Shown: positions 36,299 through 47,856, numbered from the stretch's first letter. The stretch is 64,000 nucleotides of DNA from an uncultured Mycoplasmatota bacterium (GCA_947570175.1 CANOTJ010000004.1:26215-90214), one strand, 5' to 3'. A program made the numbers and translations. The notes: generated by a model from the letters alone, not told the origin.

Positions 36299-36317
36299 AA
36301 TATAGGAGGTGTTTTTC

Positions 36318-36749
36318 GTGGCAAAACAAGTTTCAAAAATAATTAAATTACAAGTACCTGCTGGAAAAGCAACACCAGCGCCACCAGTTGGAACTGTGTT
36401 AGGACCTGCAGGAATTAATTTACAAGAATTCTGTACTAAATATAATGATGCAACAAGAGATAAAATGGGAGATATTTTACCAGTTGAAATTTCTGTATAT
36501 GAAGATAGAAGTTTTGACTTTGTAATTAAAACTCCACCAACACCATTTTTAATCAAAAAGGTTACAGGAATCAAAAAAGGAGCTGCACAAGGAGCAAACG
36601 ATACTGTTGCAACCTTAACCCAGGCTCAATTAAAAGAAATCGCAGAAATCAAATTGCCAGACTTAAATGCATATACAGTTGAAGATGCTATGAAAATTGT
36701 AGCAGGAACAGCTCGTAATATGGGTGTAAAAGTTGAAGGCGATGAATAA
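36318..36749 (+). CDS. rplK: 50S ribosomal protein L11
   Basis: A 143-residue L11 starting at GTG 36318 with AGGAGG 8 bases upstream. KLQVPAGKATPAPPVGTVLG, then the C-terminal rRNA-binding domain with the conserved Pro/Gly/Lys pattern (IKKGAAQGANDTV, GTARNMGVKV). L11 forms the GTPase-associated centre with 23S rRNA and is needed for RelA-type signalling. First of rplKAJL. Confidence 0.97.
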   Translation: MAKQVSKIIKLQVPAGKATPAPPVGTVLGPAGINLQEFCTKYNDATRDKMGDILPVEISVYEDRSFDFVIKTPPTPFLIKKVTGIKKGAAQGANDTVATLTQAQLKEIAEIKLPDLNAYTVEDAMKIVAGTARNMGVKVEGDE

Positions 36750-36760
36750 TATAGTATAAA

Positions 36761-36807
36761 CATATAGGTAATAACCTATGTGGGAGGACAATCCGCGTGT
36801 ACCACAT
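36761..36807 (+). promoter_or_regulatory. Leader hairpins before rplA (probable L1 site)
   Basis: Two overlapping hairpins: ATAGGT/ACCTAT (36764-36779) and ATGTGG/CCACAT (36778-36807). They share bases and are mutually exclusive. The second repeats the GTGGGAG pattern of the rplK leader and ends just before AAGGAGG. Confidence 0.5.
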
Positions 36808-36820
36808 AAGGAGGTAAAAT

Positions 36821-37516
36821 ATGAAAAAAGGTAAAAAATACGTAGAAGCTGCTAAATTAATAGATAAGACAAAGTTATATACAAAAGAAGAAGCAGTGAA
36901 GTTAGTAAAAGAAACAACAACTGTTAATTTTGATGCATCAGTAGAACTTGCGTTAAGATTAAACTTAGATACTAAAAAAGCAGACCAACAATTAAGAGGA
37001 GCACTTGTTTTACCAAATGGAACGGGAAAAACAAAAAAGGTATTAGTAATTGCTAGAGGTGCTCAAGCTGATGCTGCTAAAGAAGCAGGAGCTGATTATG
37101 TTGGAGATACTGATATGTTAGAGAAAATTGAAAAGGAAAATTGGTTTGAATTTGATACTATGATTGCAACACCAGATATGATGCCACAATTAGGTAAAAT
37201 TGGTAGAATCCTTGGACCAAAAGGCTTAATGCCAAATCCAAAAACAGGAACTGTTACAATGGATGTTAAAACTGCTGTAGAAGATGTGAAAAAAGGACGT
37301 ATTGAATATCGTACAGATAGTTATGGTAATGTTCATATCATTATTGGGAAAGTATCTTTTGATGATCAAAAATTAATAGAAAACTTAGATGCTTTTATTA
37401 CATTAATTCAAAAAACAAAGCCAGCTGTTGTAAAGGGGAAATACATCTTAAATGTATCTATATCTTCAACAATGGGACCAGGTATTAAAATTGATACAAA
37501 TAGTTTTGACAACTAA
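36821..37516 (+). CDS. rplA: 50S ribosomal protein L1
   Basis: A 231-residue L1 of normal length. It has the conserved [20 protein letters not shown] at the RNA-binding face, then [21 protein letters not shown] and [15 protein letters not shown]1 binds the stalk of 23S rRNA and represses its own mRNA in many bacteria. AAGGAGG precedes ATG. The promoter of rplJ overlaps its last codons. Confidence 0.97.
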   Translation: MKKGKKYVEAAKLIDKTKLYTKEEAVKLVKETTTVNFDASVELALRLNLDTKKADQQLRGALVLPNGTGKTKKVLVIARGAQADAAKEAGADYVGDTDMLEKIEKENWFEFDTMIATPDMMPQLGKIGRILGPKGLMPNPKTGTVTMDVKTAVEDVKKGRIEYRTDSYGNVHIIIGKVSFDDQKLIENLDAFITLIQKTKPAVVKGKYILNVSISSTMGPGIKIDTNSFDN

Positions 37517-37534
37517 AAAAAAATATGATAAAAT
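37506..37534 (+). promoter_or_regulatory. rplJL promoter
   Basis: TTGACA (37506-37511), 17-base spacer, TAAAAT (37529-37534). The -35 lies within the rplA stop region. Confidence 0.7.
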
Positions 37535-37552
37535 GAATTTGTTTGTGAATAT

Positions 37553-37660
37553 TGTACCGTAGACAGTAGGTGTAGAAATACTTAATTTCCTACCGAGGAA
37601 CTTGAAATATATTTCAGTTTTTGGGCTCTTACGGTTGTAGGGGCTTTTTGTACGGGAAAA
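37553..37660 (+). promoter_or_regulatory. L10 leader
   Basis: The leader contains ACCGTAGACAGTAGGTG...TTTCCTACCGAGGA, the conserved core of the ribosomal L10 leader, which binds the L10(L12)4 complex to repress rplJL. A later arm, GGGCTCTTACGGT...GGGGC, completes the fold. Confidence 0.85.
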
Positions 37661-37676
37661 TGAATGGAGGTGCGAA

Positions 37677-38171
37677 ATGGCAAATCAAAAAATTATTGAG
37701 CAAAAAAAACAAGTAGTAGAGGAAATTGCAAATAAAATGAAAGAGTCTGCTTCTTATATTTTTTTTGAATATCGTGGCTTAACTGTTCCAGAAACAAACG
37801 AGCTAAGAAAAAAATTAAGAGAAAGTGAATCGGAATTTAAAATTTATAAAAATACTCTATCAAAAAGAGCACTAGAAAGTTTGAATATTGATCTTTCAGA
37901 CCAACTAAATGGGCCTAAAGCGATTGCTTTTGGAAAAGATGCAATTGCTCCAATTAAAACTTTAAGTGAGTTCGCAAAGGAACATAACCAATTAGAAATT
38001 AAAGTTGGTGTAATTGATGGAGAAATAACAGATATAGAGACTTTAAACAAATTAGCAACTATCCCATCACGAGAAGGACTTCTTACAATGCTTGCTGGAG
38101 GGCTTATGGGTGTTGTTAAAGACTTATCAATTTGTTTAGATTTATATAGTCAAGATTTAGAAAATAAATAA
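37677..38171 (+). CDS. rplJ: 50S ribosomal protein L10
   Basis: A 164-residue L10. The globular rRNA-binding part has YIFFEYRGLTVPETNELRKKLR and FKIYKNTLSKRAL; the C-terminal helix (about 140-164) carries L12 dimers. AGGAGGTGCGAA precedes the start. Forms the ribosomal stalk with RplL, encoded 19 bases downstream. Confidence 0.97.
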   Translation: MANQKIIEQKKQVVEEIANKMKESASYIFFEYRGLTVPETNELRKKLRESESEFKIYKNTLSKRALESLNIDLSDQLNGPKAIAFGKDAIAPIKTLSEFAKEHNQLEIKVGVIDGEITDIETLNKLATIPSREGLLTMLAGGLMGVVKDLSICLDLYSQDLENK

Positions 38172-38190
38172 AAAAGAGGAGGAAAAGAAA

Positions 38191-38559
38191 ATGGCTAAAT
38201 TTACAAAAGACGAATTTATTAGTGGATTAAAAGAAATGACAATTCTTGAAGTAAAAGAATTAGTAGATGCAATGAAAGAGGAATTTGGTGTAGATCCAAG
38301 TGCTGTAGCCGCAGCTGCGCCAGTAGCAGGAGCAGCTGTTGAGGAGGGGCCAAGTACAGTAAATGTTACATTAACTGCAGCTGGTGCTAATAAAATCGCT
38401 GTTATTAAATTAGTAAGAGAAATTACTGGTTTAGGATTAAAAGAAGCAAAAGAAATTGCTGATAACGGTGGAGTAGTAAAAGAGAATGTATCTACAGATG
38501 AAGCTAATGAAATGAAAGCAAAATTTGAAGAAGCAGGAGCTTCTATCGAATTAAAATAG
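38191..38559 (+). CDS. rplL: 50S ribosomal protein L7/L12
   Basis: A 122-residue stalk protein. N-terminal dimerisation helices (LKEMTILEVKELVDAMKEEF), an Ala/Pro-rich hinge (AAAAPVAGAA) and the factor-binding C-terminal domain (NKIAVIKLVREITGLGLKEA). Recruits translational GTPases. AGAGGAGGAAAAGAAA precedes the ATG, a very strong site that fits its fourfold stoichiometry. Confidence 0.98.
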   Translation: MAKFTKDEFISGLKEMTILEVKELVDAMKEEFGVDPSAVAAAAPVAGAAVEEGPSTVNVTLTAAGANKIAVIKLVREITGLGLKEAKEIADNGGVVKENVSTDEANEMKAKFEEAGASIELK

Positions 38560-38568
38560 TAAGATAAT

Positions 38569-38611
38569 AACGCTTTGAGCCTGTACTAAAATAGTATAGG
38601 CTTTCAGTGTT
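38569..38611 (+). other. Long imperfect hairpin after rplL
   Basis: AACGCT, AGCCT and TACT pair in turn with AGTA, AGGCT and AGTGTT. There is no T-run, so it may be an RNase processing site or partial attenuator that limits readthrough from rplL into the downstream genes. Confidence 0.5.
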
Positions 38612-38629
38612 TATAAAAGGATGACAAAT

Positions 38630-39217
38630 ATGGCACATTATTTTGAAAACGATAATTCCTTAAAAAGTAAAGAACGACAAATAAAAATAATGATTCAAAA
38701 TCAAACTTTTACATTTATTACTGATTATGGTGTTTTTTCTAAAAGTGGTTTAGACTTTGGGACAAGAACTTTATTAGAAACATTACCACTTGAAAGAATA
38801 AAAGGAAATGTTCTTGATTTTGGATGCGGATATGGTCCAATTGGTATTTATATTGCCAAAAATACTTCAGCTAAGGTTCATATGATTGATATCAATAAAA
38901 GAAGTTTAAAATTGGCAAAAAGGAATGTTGATTTGAATCATGTGAACGTTAAAATATACGAAAGTAATATTTACGATCAAGTAGAGGAAAAATTTGATTA
39001 TATTATTTCCAATCCTCCAATTCGTGTAGGGAAAAATATTCTATATAATATTTTAGTTGGTGCGAAGGAATATCTTAAACAAAATGGAGAACTTTGGATT
39101 GTTATTAATAAAAATCAGGGGGCTAAAACTGTTTTTCAAGAATTAAGCAAAATCTATCAAACAGAAATTGTAAAAAAATATAAAGGATTTTTTATAATTT
39201 GTGCAGTAAATAATTGA
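38630..39217 (+). CDS. Class I SAM-dependent rRNA methyltransferase, RsmC-like (YbxB)
   Basis: A 195-residue methyltransferase. VLDFGCGYGPIG is the SAM-binding motif I and YIISNPPIRVGK the NPP(Y/F/I) catalytic motif of N-methyltransferases acting on guanine in rRNA. It lies between rplL and rpoB as YbxB does in Bacillus. I choose ATG 38630, with AAAGGATG at the right distance, over ATG 38621, which sits inside that site. The rpoB promoter starts at its stop codon. Confidence 0.9.
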   Translation: MAHYFENDNSLKSKERQIKIMIQNQTFTFITDYGVFSKSGLDFGTRTLLETLPLERIKGNVLDFGCGYGPIGIYIAKNTSAKVHMIDINKRSLKLAKRNVDLNHVNVKIYESNIYDQVEEKFDYIISNPPIRVGKNILYNILVGAKEYLKQNGELWIVINKNQGAKTVFQELSKIYQTEIVKKYKGFFIICAVNN

Positions 39218-39242
39218 CATTTGACAAAATGTAGCTTATAAT
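39214..39242 (+). promoter_or_regulatory. rpoBC promoter
   Basis: TTGACA (39214-39219), 17-base spacer, TATAAT (39237-39242). The leader contains a small hairpin ATACTTA / TAAGTGTAT (about 39260-39279). Confidence 0.75.
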
Positions 39243-39311
39243 TATAAATTGACACACGTATACTTATTTTTAAGTGTATGATAAAAAAATATAGCATATA
39301 GGGGTGAAATA

Positions 39312-42300
39312 GTGGCTTATATAACAAAAAAATTTGGGGACCATCGTGAAAGAAGAAGTTATGCAAAAACAAAAAATGCAATTGAGCTTGAAAATTTATT
39401 AGAAATTCAGAAAAAATCATACAATTGGTTTATTGATGAAGGGATTAAAGAAGTATTTGAAGACATTTTTCCAGTAGAAAGTTTTACTGGAAATTTAATG
39501 TTGGAATTTGGAGAGTATTCATTTGATGAGGCTAGATATTCTATTAAAGGATGTAAAGAAAGATATGCAACTTATGCAGCACCATTAAAAGTGGATGCTA
39601 GACTTTTCAATCAAGAAACAGGAGAAGTAAAAGAACAAAGTATTTACTTAGGGGATATGCCAATTATGACGGAAGGTGGAACCTTCATCATCAATGGAGC
39701 AGAACGTGTTATTGTATCACAATTAGTTCGTTCTCCTTCAGTATACTTTGGACGCGAAATTGATAAAAATGGACGTTTAGTAATTACATCACAAATTATA
39801 CCAAACCATGGGACATGGTTAGAATATGAGCTAGATGCTAGGGATGTTATCTATGTTCGTATTGATAGAACAAGAAAAGTACCAATTACCACTTTACTTC
39901 GTGCAATTGGTTTGTCTAGTGATGATGATATTGTAAGTTTATTTGGTGAGAATGATTATATTGAACGAACAATTGTAAAAGATGCAAATAAGAATACAGA
40001 TGAGGCGTTAATTGATATTCATTCTAAATTAAGACCTGGAGAACCATCTACTTTAGATAGTGCAAAAAATCAATTAATTACTCGTTTCTTTGATGCTTAT
40101 CGTTATGATTTAGCACGTGTTGGACGTTATAAGTTTAATCGTAAATTGAATGTAGTAAATCGTTTGTTTGGATGTAAATTAGCAGAAACAATTAAAGTAG
40201 GAAAAGAAGTCATTGTTGAAGAAGGAACAATGATCACAAAGGAAATCCTAGAACAACTACAACCAATACTAGAAAATGGATATGGATTACAAGAAGTACT
40301 TATTAATAATGAATTAGATTCTTATAATAAAGTACAAATTATCAAAGTATATTCGAATACAAATCCTGATAAAATTGTTAAAATCATTGGAAATGATCCA
40401 ACAATTGATATCAAACGCTTAACTATTTCAGATGTATATGCATCCGTATCTTATTATTTGAATTTATTAGATGGAATTGGGGAATTTGACGAAATCGATC
40501 ACTTATCTAATCGTCGTGTTCGTCAAGTTGGAGAACTATTACAAAATCAATTTAGAATTGGAATTTCAAGAATTGAAAGAGTTATTCGTGATCGTATGAG
40601 TACACAAGAGATTACAGAAGTAACACCAAAGTCTTTGATTAACATTCGCCCACTTACAGCCGCTATTAAAGAATTCTTTGGAAGTAGTCAATTATCACAA
40701 TTCATGGATCAAACCAATCCAGTAGCTGAACTCACCAATAAGAGAAGACTTTCTTCTTTAGGGCCAGGTGGTTTATCTAGAGATAGAGCAGGGATGGAGG
40801 TACGTGATGTTAACCCATCTCATTATGGAAGACTATGTCCAATCGAATCCCCAGAAGGTCCAAATATCGGATTAATTACTTCTCTTGCAAGTTATGCAAG
40901 AGTCAATGAATATGGGTTTATTATGACGCCATATCGTAAAGTAAAAGATCGTATGTTAACAGACGAGATTAAATACATGACTGCTGATGAGGAATTAGGA
41001 TATTACATTTCACAGGCAACAGTAGAAGTAGATGATCAAAATCGAATCGTAGAAGATCGAGTACCTGTTCGTTATCGTAGTGATAATATTATTGTAGAAA
41101 CAGAAAAAGTAGATTATATTGACGTTTCACCACAACAAGTTGTATCTATCACAACACAAGGAATTCCATTTTTGGAACATGATGATGGAAAACGTGCCCT
41201 AATGGGAGCTAATATGCAACGTCAGGCCATCCCGTTATTAAAAACAGAAGCCCCACTTGTAGGAACAGGTGTAGAAGCAATTGCAGCAAGAGACTCTGGA
41301 GCTGTTATTATTGCCAAAGCTGACGGAATTGTAGATTATGCAGACGCTAGAAAAATATTAGTCAAAACAGTTGGTGGTATGGATACTTATTACTTAAATG
41401 GATATGAAAGAAGTAATAACGGAACATGCTATCATCAAATTCCGATTGTCAAAACAGGCGATAAAGTAACAAAAGGAATGGTTATTGCTGACGGGCCAAG
41501 TACTGACCAAGGTGAAATGGCCCTTGGAAAGAACGTTACAGTAGCTTTTATGAACTATGATGGTTATAACTATGAGGATGCTATTATCTTAAATGAGAGA
41601 TTGGTTAAAGATGATGTTTATACCTCTATTCATATTGAGGATTATCAAATTGAATGTCGTGATACAAAACTAGGACCAGAAGAATTTACTCGTGATATTC
41701 CAAATGTCAGTGAAGAAGCGCGTAAAAACCTAGATGAAAATGGTATTATCCGTATTGGTACAGAAGTAAAAGATGATGACATTTTAGTTGGAAAAGTTAC
41801 ACCAAAAGGAATGGCAGAACTTACTTCTGAAGAAAAACTATTACACGCTATTTTTGGAGAGAAAACAAGAGAAGTTCGTGATACATCTCTTCGTGTACCA
41901 CATGGTGGTGGAGGCGTTGTTCATGACATCAAAGTATTTACGAAAGAAGATACAGATGAATTGCCAGCAGGAGTTTCAAAAATCATTCGTGTTTATATCG
42001 CTCAAAAACGTAAGATTAGTGTAGGAGATAAAATGGCTGGGCGCCATGGTAATAAAGGTGTTATATCCCTTATTTTACCTGAAGAAGATATGCCATATTT
42101 ACCAGATGGTAGACCTGTAGATATATTATTAAATCCACTTGGAGTTCCGTCTCGTATGAATATTGGGCAAATTCTAGAAATGCATTTAGGAATGGCAGCT
42201 AAAGAGCTTGGTATTTATGTAGCTACTCCTGTATTTGATGGGGCAACTAGAGAAGAAATTATTGATGCTTTAGGAGAAGCTGGTGTAGAACAAGATGGAA

Positions 42301-42905
42301 AAGTTGTTCTATATGATGGTAGAACAGGAGAAGCATTTGATCATCGTATTAGTGTTGGTGTGATGTATATGATTAAATTACATCACATGGTAGATGATAA
42401 ATTACATGCAAGATCAACAGGCCCTTATTCATTAGTTACGCAGCAACCACTTGGAGGAAAAGCCCAATTTGGTGGACAAAGATTCGGAGAAATGGAAGTT
42501 TGGGCACTTTATGCATATGGAGCTGCTCATGTACTTCAAGAAATGATGACTGTAAAATCTGATGACGTTGTTGGTCGTGTAAAAGTATATGAATCATTAG
42601 TAAAAGGAAACCCAATTCCAAAATCTGGTATACCAGAATCCTTTAGGGTATTAATTAAAGAATTTCAGGCATTAGGACTAGATATGACAGTTCTAAATGA
42701 TGAAGGAGAATTTGTAGATATTCAAGAAGTAGAAGCTGAAGAAGAAGAAGGTTACTTAACAAGTGATGAGTTTGAAAAAGAAGAAGATACCATTGAAGAT
42801 GTAGAAGAAGTAATTGAAATTACAGAGGAAGATATGGAAGAAGATCAAGAACCAACAGAAGAAGATATTAGAAGTATAGAAGAGCTAGAAGGGGATGAGG
42901 ATTAA
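39312..42905 (+). CDS. rpoB: RNA polymerase beta subunit
   Basis: A 1197-residue beta subunit starting at GTG 39312 behind GGGGTGAAATA. The rifampicin-binding region reads [20 protein letters not shown] and [11 protein letters not shown], with Gln, Asp and His-equivalent (Asn) positions typical of a Firmicute. [13 protein letters not shown], near the active site, is intact. The C-terminus carries an acidic extension of about 60 residues ([19 protein letters not shown]). The stop codon overlaps the rpoC start by one base (TAATG). Confidence 0.98.
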   Translation: MAYITKKFGDHRERRSYAKTKNAIELENLLEIQKKSYNWFIDEGIKEVFEDIFPVESFTGNLMLEFGEYSFDEARYSIKGCKERYATYAAPLKVDARLFNQETGEVKEQSIYLGDMPIMTEGGTFIINGAERVIVSQLVRSPSVYFGREIDKNGRLVITSQIIPNHGTWLEYELDARDVIYVRIDRTRKVPITTLLRAIGLSSDDDIVSLFGENDYIERTIVKDANKNTDEALIDIHSKLRPGEPSTLDSAKNQLITRFFDAYRYDLARVGRYKFNRKLNVVNRLFGCKLAETIKVGKEVIVEEGTMITKEILEQLQPILENGYGLQEVLINNELDSYNKVQIIKVYSNTNPDKIVKIIGNDPTIDIKRLTISDVYASVSYYLNLLDGIGEFDEIDHLSNRRVRQVGELLQNQFRIGISRIERVIRDRMSTQEITEVTPKSLINIRPLTAAIKEFFGSSQLSQFMDQTNPVAELTNKRRLSSLGPGGLSRDRAGMEVRDVNPSHYGRLCPIESPEGPNIGLITSLASYARVNEYGFIMTPYRKVKDRMLTDEIKYMTADEELGYYISQATVEVDDQNRIVEDRVPVRYRSDNIIVETEKVDYIDVSPQQVVSITTQGIPFLEHDDGKRALMGANMQRQAIPLLKTEAPLVGTGVEAIAARDSGAVIIAKADGIVDYADARKILVKTVGGMDTYYLNGYERSNNGTCYHQIPIVKTGDKVTKGMVIADGPSTDQGEMALGKNVTVAFMNYDGYNYEDAIILNERLVKDDVYTSIHIEDYQIECRDTKLGPEEFTRDIPNVSEEARKNLDENGIIRIGTEVKDDDILVGKVTPKGMAELTSEEKLLHAIFGEKTREVRDTSLRVPHGGGGVVHDIKVFTKEDTDELPAGVSKIIRVYIAQKRKISVGDKMAGRHGNKGVISLILPEEDMPYLPDGRPVDILLNPLGVPSRMNIGQILEMHLGMAAKELGIYVATPVFDGATREEIIDALGEAGVEQDGKVVLYDGRTGEAFDHRISVGVMYMIKLHHMVDDKLHARSTGPYSLVTQQPLGGKAQFGGQRFGEMEVWALYAYGAAHVLQEMMTVKSDDVVGRVKVYESLVKGNPIPKSGIPESFRVLIKEFQALGLDMTVLNDEGEFVDIQEVEAEEEEGYLTSDEFEKEEDTIEDVEEVIEITEEDMEEDQEPTEEDIRSIEELEGDED

Positions 42906-45900
42906 TGAATGTAAATAGTATTGAAGGATTAAGAATTTCCATTGCCTCACCCGATAAAATTCGAAGACAATCTCATGGAGAAGTAAAGAAAGCAGAAACT
43001 ATTAATTATCGTACTTTAAAACCAGAAAGAGATGGACTTTTCTGTGAAAAGATTTTTGGGCCATCGAAAGACTATGAGTGTAGTTGTGGAAAATATAAAA
43101 AATTGAGATATAAAAATATCGTTTGTGATAAATGTGGAGTAGAAGTAACTCGCTCTAAAGTTCGTCGTGAACGTATGGGGCATATAGAACTCGCTACCCC
43201 TGTATCCCATATTTGGTTTTTCAAAGGAATACCATCTCGTATGGGACTCGTACTAGATATGTCTCCAAGAGAATTAGAAGAAGTATTATACTTTGTATCC
43301 TATGTTGTTTTAGATCCAGGCGCAGCTCCTCTAGAGAAAAAACAAACCATTAGTGACAAAGAGTATCGTGCCTATTATGAAAAGTATGGAAATACTTTTA
43401 AAGTAGGAATGGGAGCTGAAGCAATCAAAGAATTGCTAAAAGAAGTAGACATTGAAAAAGAAGTAGAAGAAATCAAAAAAGAGATTGAAGAAATCAAAGA
43501 TACTACTAGCCAAAAACGTATTCGTTTAATTAAACGTTTAGACGTGCTAAATGCTTTCTTAGAATCAGGAAATCGCCCAGAATGGATGATTATGGATGTA
43601 CTTCCTGTTATTCCACCAGAACTTAGACCAATGATTCAATTAGATGGGGGGAGATTCGCAACAAGTGATTTAAATGATTTATATAGACGTGTAATTAATC
43701 GTAATAATCGTTTGAAAAAATTGATTGATTTAGGAGCTCCATCTATTATTATTCAAAATGAAAAGCGTATGCTTCAAGAAGCAGTAGATGCCCTATTTGA
43801 TAATGGTAGACGTGGAAGAAATATAACAGGAGCAGGAAATCGTCCTTTAAAATCATTATCTAGTATGTTAAAAGGAAAACAAGGACGTTTTCGTCAAAAC
43901 TTACTTGGTAAACGTGTTGATTATTCAGGACGTTCCGTTATTGTCGTTGGACCAACTCTAAAAATGTATGAATGTGGTATTCCAAAAGAAATGGCATTAG
44001 AACTTTTCAAACCTCATGTTATTAATGGACTTGTTTCCAAAGAAATTGCTTCCAATATTAAAGCTGCCAAGAAAATGATAGAAAATCAGGATGAAAGAGT
44101 TTGGGATATTGTAGAAGAAAAAATCAAAGAACATCCAGTTATGTTAAACCGTGCCCCAACCCTTCATAGACTTGGAATTCAAGCTTTCGAACCAAAATTA
44201 ATTGGTGGGCGTGCCATTCGTTTGCATCCATTAGTTTGTGCTGCTTTTAATGCAGATTTTGATGGAGATCAAATGGCAGTCCATGTCCCAATTACTCCAG
44301 AAGCGCAAGCAGAAGCTCGTATCTTAATGTTAGGTGCTAATAACATTTTATCTCCTAAAAACGGAGAACCAATTGTTACACCAGGTCAAGATATGATCCT
44401 AGGAAATTATTATATTACTATAGAAGAAGCAGGACTTCCAGGTGAGGGAAGAGTATTTAAAGATCAAAACGAAGCTTTAATGGCCTATGAAAGAAGGGAA
44501 ATTACTCTTCATACGAGAATTGCTATTTTGGTAAAAAATTTCAAATATAAATTATTTACTGAAGAACAAATGGATAAATATTTAGTTACAACTGTTGGTA
44601 AAATTATTTTTAATGAAATTTTCCCTGATACCTTCCAATACATTAATGATGGTACAAGTGAAAATATTGAAAAAATTACCCCAAATAAATATTTCTTACC
44701 AAAGGGAAGTAATATTAAAGAAGAAATTGCAAAAATGGATCTAGTATCGCCTTTCGCAAAAGGAACACTAACAAAACTAATTGCTCAAATTTATAAACGT
44801 TATCAAACAACAGAAACTTCTATTATGCTTGATAAAATGAAAGATTTAGGATTTAAATATTCAACTTTATCAGGAATTTCGATTGGAATAGCAGATATTG
44901 TTGAATCAAAAACAAAGAAAGATATCCTAAAAGAATCAAATGAAAAAGTATCTCAAGTGAATAAACAATATAAACGTGGTTTAATTACAGAAGATGAAAG
45001 ATATAAAAAAGTAGTAGAAACTTGGAATAGTGCCAAAGACAAAATTGCTGAGGAATTAGAAGAAATCATTAAGACAAATAAGGATAACCCAATTTCGATG
45101 ATGATCGACTCAAAAGCCCGTGGTAATCTTTCTAACTACAATCAAATGGCAGGTATGCGTGGACTTATGATGAAACCTACTGGAGAAGCAGTAGAAATAC
45201 CAATTACTTCTTCTTTTACAGAAGGAGCTAGCGTATCAGAATTCTTCTTAGCAACCCATGGTGCTCGTAAGGGAGCCGTAGATACTGCCTTAAAAACAGC
45301 CGATGCTGGATATTTAACTCGTCGTCTTGTAGATGTCGCACAAGATGTGATTATTAAAGAAGAAGATTGTAATACAGAACAAGGAGTTGTTGTAGAGGCA
45401 TTTATCAATTCAGATGGAACCGTTGTAGAATCTTTATATGATCGTATTATTGGTCGTTATACTAACAAAAAAGTAATTAATCCAGAAACGAAAGAAGTCT
45501 TAGTAGATAGAAATGTTTATATTACAGAACAACTTGCTGAAAAAATTATAAGTGCAGGGATTACAAAGGTTGGAATTCGAACAGTTCTTACTTGTAAATG
45601 TGAACAGGGAGTTTGTAAACATTGCTATGGACGTAACTTAGCTACTGGGCATATTGTAGAAATTGGAGAAGCAGTTGGTATTATGGCTGCACAATCTATT
45701 GGAGAACCTGGAACACAACTTACAATGCGTACTATCAATTCAGGTGGAGTTGCAGGAGATGATATTACTCAAGGTCTTCCACGTGTTCAAGAATTATTTG
45801 AAGCACGTAATCCAAAAGGAAAAGCAACAATTTCTGAAATTAATGGTACTGTTAGTGAAATAGAAGAACAAAATGGTAAATTTGTTATTTCTGTTAAAAA

Positions 45901-46537
45901 TGATGTTGAAACGAAATCCCATACATCAAATTATGGAGCTAAACTTGCTGTTAGTAAGGGAGATGAAGTAGTAGCAGGAGATCGTCTTACTCATGGAGCT
46001 ATTTCTCCAAAAGAACTTTTAAGTGTAACAGATCCAATTACTGTTCAACAATATATTTTATTAGAAATTCAAAAAGTATATCGTTCACAAGGTGTTGATA
46101 TATCCGATAAGCACGTTGAGATTATTGCAAAACGTATGATTTCAAGAATTAAAATCATCAATTCTGGAGACTCTTATTTCTTACCTGGAACAATGGTAAA
46201 TATTAATAAATTTACGGATATTAATACGCAACTTATTTTAGAAGGAAAAAGACCAGCAACAGGAAGACCAGTTTTACTTGGTATTACTAAAGCGTCTCTT
46301 GAAACGGATTCATTCTTATCGGCAGCTTCTTTCCAAGAAACAACAAGAATCCTTACAGATGCAGCTATTCATGGTCGTGTAGATCATTTGAATGGTCTCA
46401 AAGAAAATGTAATTATTGGAAAATTAATTCCTGCTGGAACGGGTGCAAAAAAATATCGCGATTGTGAATATGACTTAGAGGTAGGTATGGTAAATGAAGA
46501 ACCATTAGAGGCTTTAGAAGAAGAATTGATGGATTAA
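42905..46537 (+). CDS. rpoC: RNA polymerase beta' subunit
   Basis: A 1210-residue beta' subunit. The N-terminal zinc finger ([19 protein letters not shown]), the catalytic [12 protein letters not shown] that chelates Mg2+, the second zinc site ([13 protein letters not shown]) and the trigger loop region ([17 protein letters not shown]) are all present. Its start overlaps the rpoB stop, which couples translation of the two large subunits. Followed at once by a strong terminator; rpsL-rpsG-fusA-tuf do not follow here. Confidence 0.98.
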   Translation: MNVNSIEGLRISIASPDKIRRQSHGEVKKAETINYRTLKPERDGLFCEKIFGPSKDYECSCGKYKKLRYKNIVCDKCGVEVTRSKVRRERMGHIELATPVSHIWFFKGIPSRMGLVLDMSPRELEEVLYFVSYVVLDPGAAPLEKKQTISDKEYRAYYEKYGNTFKVGMGAEAIKELLKEVDIEKEVEEIKKEIEEIKDTTSQKRIRLIKRLDVLNAFLESGNRPEWMIMDVLPVIPPELRPMIQLDGGRFATSDLNDLYRRVINRNNRLKKLIDLGAPSIIIQNEKRMLQEAVDALFDNGRRGRNITGAGNRPLKSLSSMLKGKQGRFRQNLLGKRVDYSGRSVIVVGPTLKMYECGIPKEMALELFKPHVINGLVSKEIASNIKAAKKMIENQDERVWDIVEEKIKEHPVMLNRAPTLHRLGIQAFEPKLIGGRAIRLHPLVCAAFNADFDGDQMAVHVPITPEAQAEARILMLGANNILSPKNGEPIVTPGQDMILGNYYITIEEAGLPGEGRVFKDQNEALMAYERREITLHTRIAILVKNFKYKLFTEEQMDKYLVTTVGKIIFNEIFPDTFQYINDGTSENIEKITPNKYFLPKGSNIKEEIAKMDLVSPFAKGTLTKLIAQIYKRYQTTETSIMLDKMKDLGFKYSTLSGISIGIADIVESKTKKDILKESNEKVSQVNKQYKRGLITEDERYKKVVETWNSAKDKIAEELEEIIKTNKDNPISMMIDSKARGNLSNYNQMAGMRGLMMKPTGEAVEIPITSSFTEGASVSEFFLATHGARKGAVDTALKTADAGYLTRRLVDVAQDVIIKEEDCNTEQGVVVEAFINSDGTVVESLYDRIIGRYTNKKVINPETKEVLVDRNVYITEQLAEKIISAGITKVGIRTVLTCKCEQGVCKHCYGRNLATGHIVEIGEAVGIMAAQSIGEPGTQLTMRTINSGGVAGDDITQGLPRVQELFEARNPKGKATISEINGTVSEIEEQNGKFVISVKNDVETKSHTSNYGAKLAVSKGDEVVAGDRLTHGAISPKELLSVTDPITVQQYILLEIQKVYRSQGVDISDKHVEIIAKRMISRIKIINSGDSYFLPGTMVNINKFTDINTQLILEGKRPATGRPVLLGITKASLETDSFLSAASFQETTRILTDAAIHGRVDHLNGLKENVIIGKLIPAGTGAKKYRDCEYDLEVGMVNEEPLEALEEELMD

Positions 46538-46563
46538 AGAATGAAAAATTTCATTCTTTTTTT
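46536..46563 (+). terminator. rpoBC terminator
   Basis: AAAGAATGA / TCATTCTTT stem with a 6-base loop and TTTT tail. The tail overlaps the next promoter's -35. Confidence 0.88.
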
Positions 46564-46590
46564 GACAAATTGTGTATAAAATACTATAAT
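46562..46590 (+). promoter_or_regulatory. Promoter of the Nudix-type regulator gene
   Basis: TTGACA (46562-46567), 17-base spacer, TATAAT (46585-46590). Confidence 0.75.
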
Positions 46591-46616
46591 GATGATAGTT
46601 GAATGGTGGTAGAAAT

Positions 46617-47282
46617 ATGAATAATCGATATATCAATCAAATTGAGGTAGTAACCAATATCTTTACAGTAGAAAACGGAAAAATAAAAGTATTACTATTT
46701 CGTAAACAAGAGGACCCTTTCAAAGGATATTGGATGTTACCAAGTAATTTATTAATGACAACTGAAACTATTGAAGAATGCGCAAATGCTACTATATTAG
46801 AATTTACTGGCCTTCAAGATATTCATTTTATTCAAAGTTCTGTTTTTAGCGAAATTCATCGCTTACCGGGGGCTAGGATTTTAGCAAACACATTAATTGG
46901 AGTAGTAGATATCAAGACAGTAAAACGCATTTTCGGAAATAGGGAAATTGAAGGCACATGGTTTGATATCAATGAAATCCCAAAAATGATTTATGATCAT
47001 GGAACAATTGTCCTAGATGCTATTTCTCATTTAAAAAAAATTTTACCATATGATTATGAATTAATAAAATTGTTTTATCCAAACGATTTTACTCTTCCAG
47101 AATTACAAAGTACGTATGAACATTTATTAAATAAGAAATTAGATCGTCGTAATTTTAGAAAAAAATGGATGAATTTGAATATACTAGAGGATACAATGGA
47201 TAAAAAAGATCATACAAATGGAAGACCAGCAAAACTTTATCGTTTTAAAGAAAATATAAAGGAGAGTATTGTTAATGAATAA
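46617..47282 (+). CDS. Nudix-domain transcriptional regulator, NrtR-like
   Basis: A 221-residue protein. The N-terminal Nudix fold (residues 5-140) has WMLPSNLLMTTETIEECA with the Nudix box broken, as in regulators that bind ADP-ribose but do not hydrolyse it. The C-terminal winged helix (about 155-215) has FTLPELQSTYEHLLNKKLDR and NGRPAKLYRF, typical of NrtR, a regulator of NAD or sugar metabolism. ATG 46617 follows GGTGGTAG. Its targets are not visible in the window; the downstream pilin-like gene overlaps its end. Confidence 0.85.
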   Translation: MNNRYINQIEVVTNIFTVENGKIKVLLFRKQEDPFKGYWMLPSNLLMTTETIEECANATILEFTGLQDIHFIQSSVFSEIHRLPGARILANTLIGVVDIKTVKRIFGNREIEGTWFDINEIPKMIYDHGTIVLDAISHLKKILPYDYELIKLFYPNDFTLPELQSTYEHLLNKKLDRRNFRKKWMNLNILEDTMDKKDHTNGRPAKLYRFKENIKESIVNE

Positions 47283-47697
47283 TAAAGGTTGGGGAATGTC
47301 TACGCTTATTAGTTTTTTAGTTGTCTTTGGAATATTTTTATTAATCGTAACTATGTTGTATAATAAAAACTTTTCACATATAAATGATACAGAAATCGAT
47401 ATTCCAGAAGAAGAATCGGAAGAAAAATTGGTAAATGATAGTGAATATATAGACTTAGAAAATTTATTAAAAGAGTCTGCTAAAGAATATATTACAGGGA
47501 AGAAATTAACTGGTCAATATGGAACAATTATTACAGTAACTGAAATTAAAAAAGCTGGTTATCTAGATGATTTTACTGATGTAAGAAATGAAATTACATG
47601 TGATGGATATGCTGTATACAATGAAGATGATATAGAGCCTTTTATTCGTTGTGGTGAAAATTATCAAACGCCAGATTATGATGATTCTTTAGAATAA
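47275..47697 (+). CDS. Prepilin-like membrane protein
   Basis: A 140-residue protein beginning MNNKGWGMSTLISFLVVFGI. The short basic N-terminus ending in KG followed by a long hydrophobic helix resembles a type IV prepilin with W-G in place of F-T. The extracellular part has an acidic linker, YGTIITVTEIKKAGYLDDF and two cysteines (TCDGYAVY, RCGENY), similar in layout to the prepilin at 30018. ATG 47275 follows AAGGAGAG and overlaps the regulator gene by 8 bases, so they are cotranslated. It may be a minor pseudopilin. Cleavage is unproven, as the Glu-5 of pilins is absent. Confidence 0.6.
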   Translation: MNNKGWGMSTLISFLVVFGIFLLIVTMLYNKNFSHINDTEIDIPEEESEEKLVNDSEYIDLENLLKESAKEYITGKKLTGQYGTIITVTEIKKAGYLDDFTDVRNEITCDGYAVYNEDDIEPFIRCGENYQTPDYDDSLE

Positions 47698-47755
47698 AAT
47701 ACAATGAACTACTTGACTAAAACGCATATATAGAGTAAAATTATATGCGTAGCTT

Positions 47756-47846
47756 GGAGACATACTCAAGAGGCTGAAGAGGCGCCCCTGCTAAGGGTGT
47801 AGGTCGGGTAACTGGCGCGAGGGTTCAAATCCCTCTGTCTCCGCCA
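47756..47846 (+). tRNA. tRNA-Ser (anticodon GCT)
   Basis: 91 bases with a long variable arm and encoded CCA. Acceptor GGAGACA pairs with TGTCTCC. The anticodon stem CGCCC/GGGTG encloses CTGCTAA, giving GCT. A hairpin ACGCATAT/ATATGCGT (47722-47750) lies directly upstream. Confidence 0.95.
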
Positions 47847-47856
47847 TTAAGAAATG

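Noticed and set aside
38569..38611. The hairpin after rplL as a rho-independent terminator
   Set aside because: It lacks a following T-run, and readthrough to the methyltransferase gene is likely.
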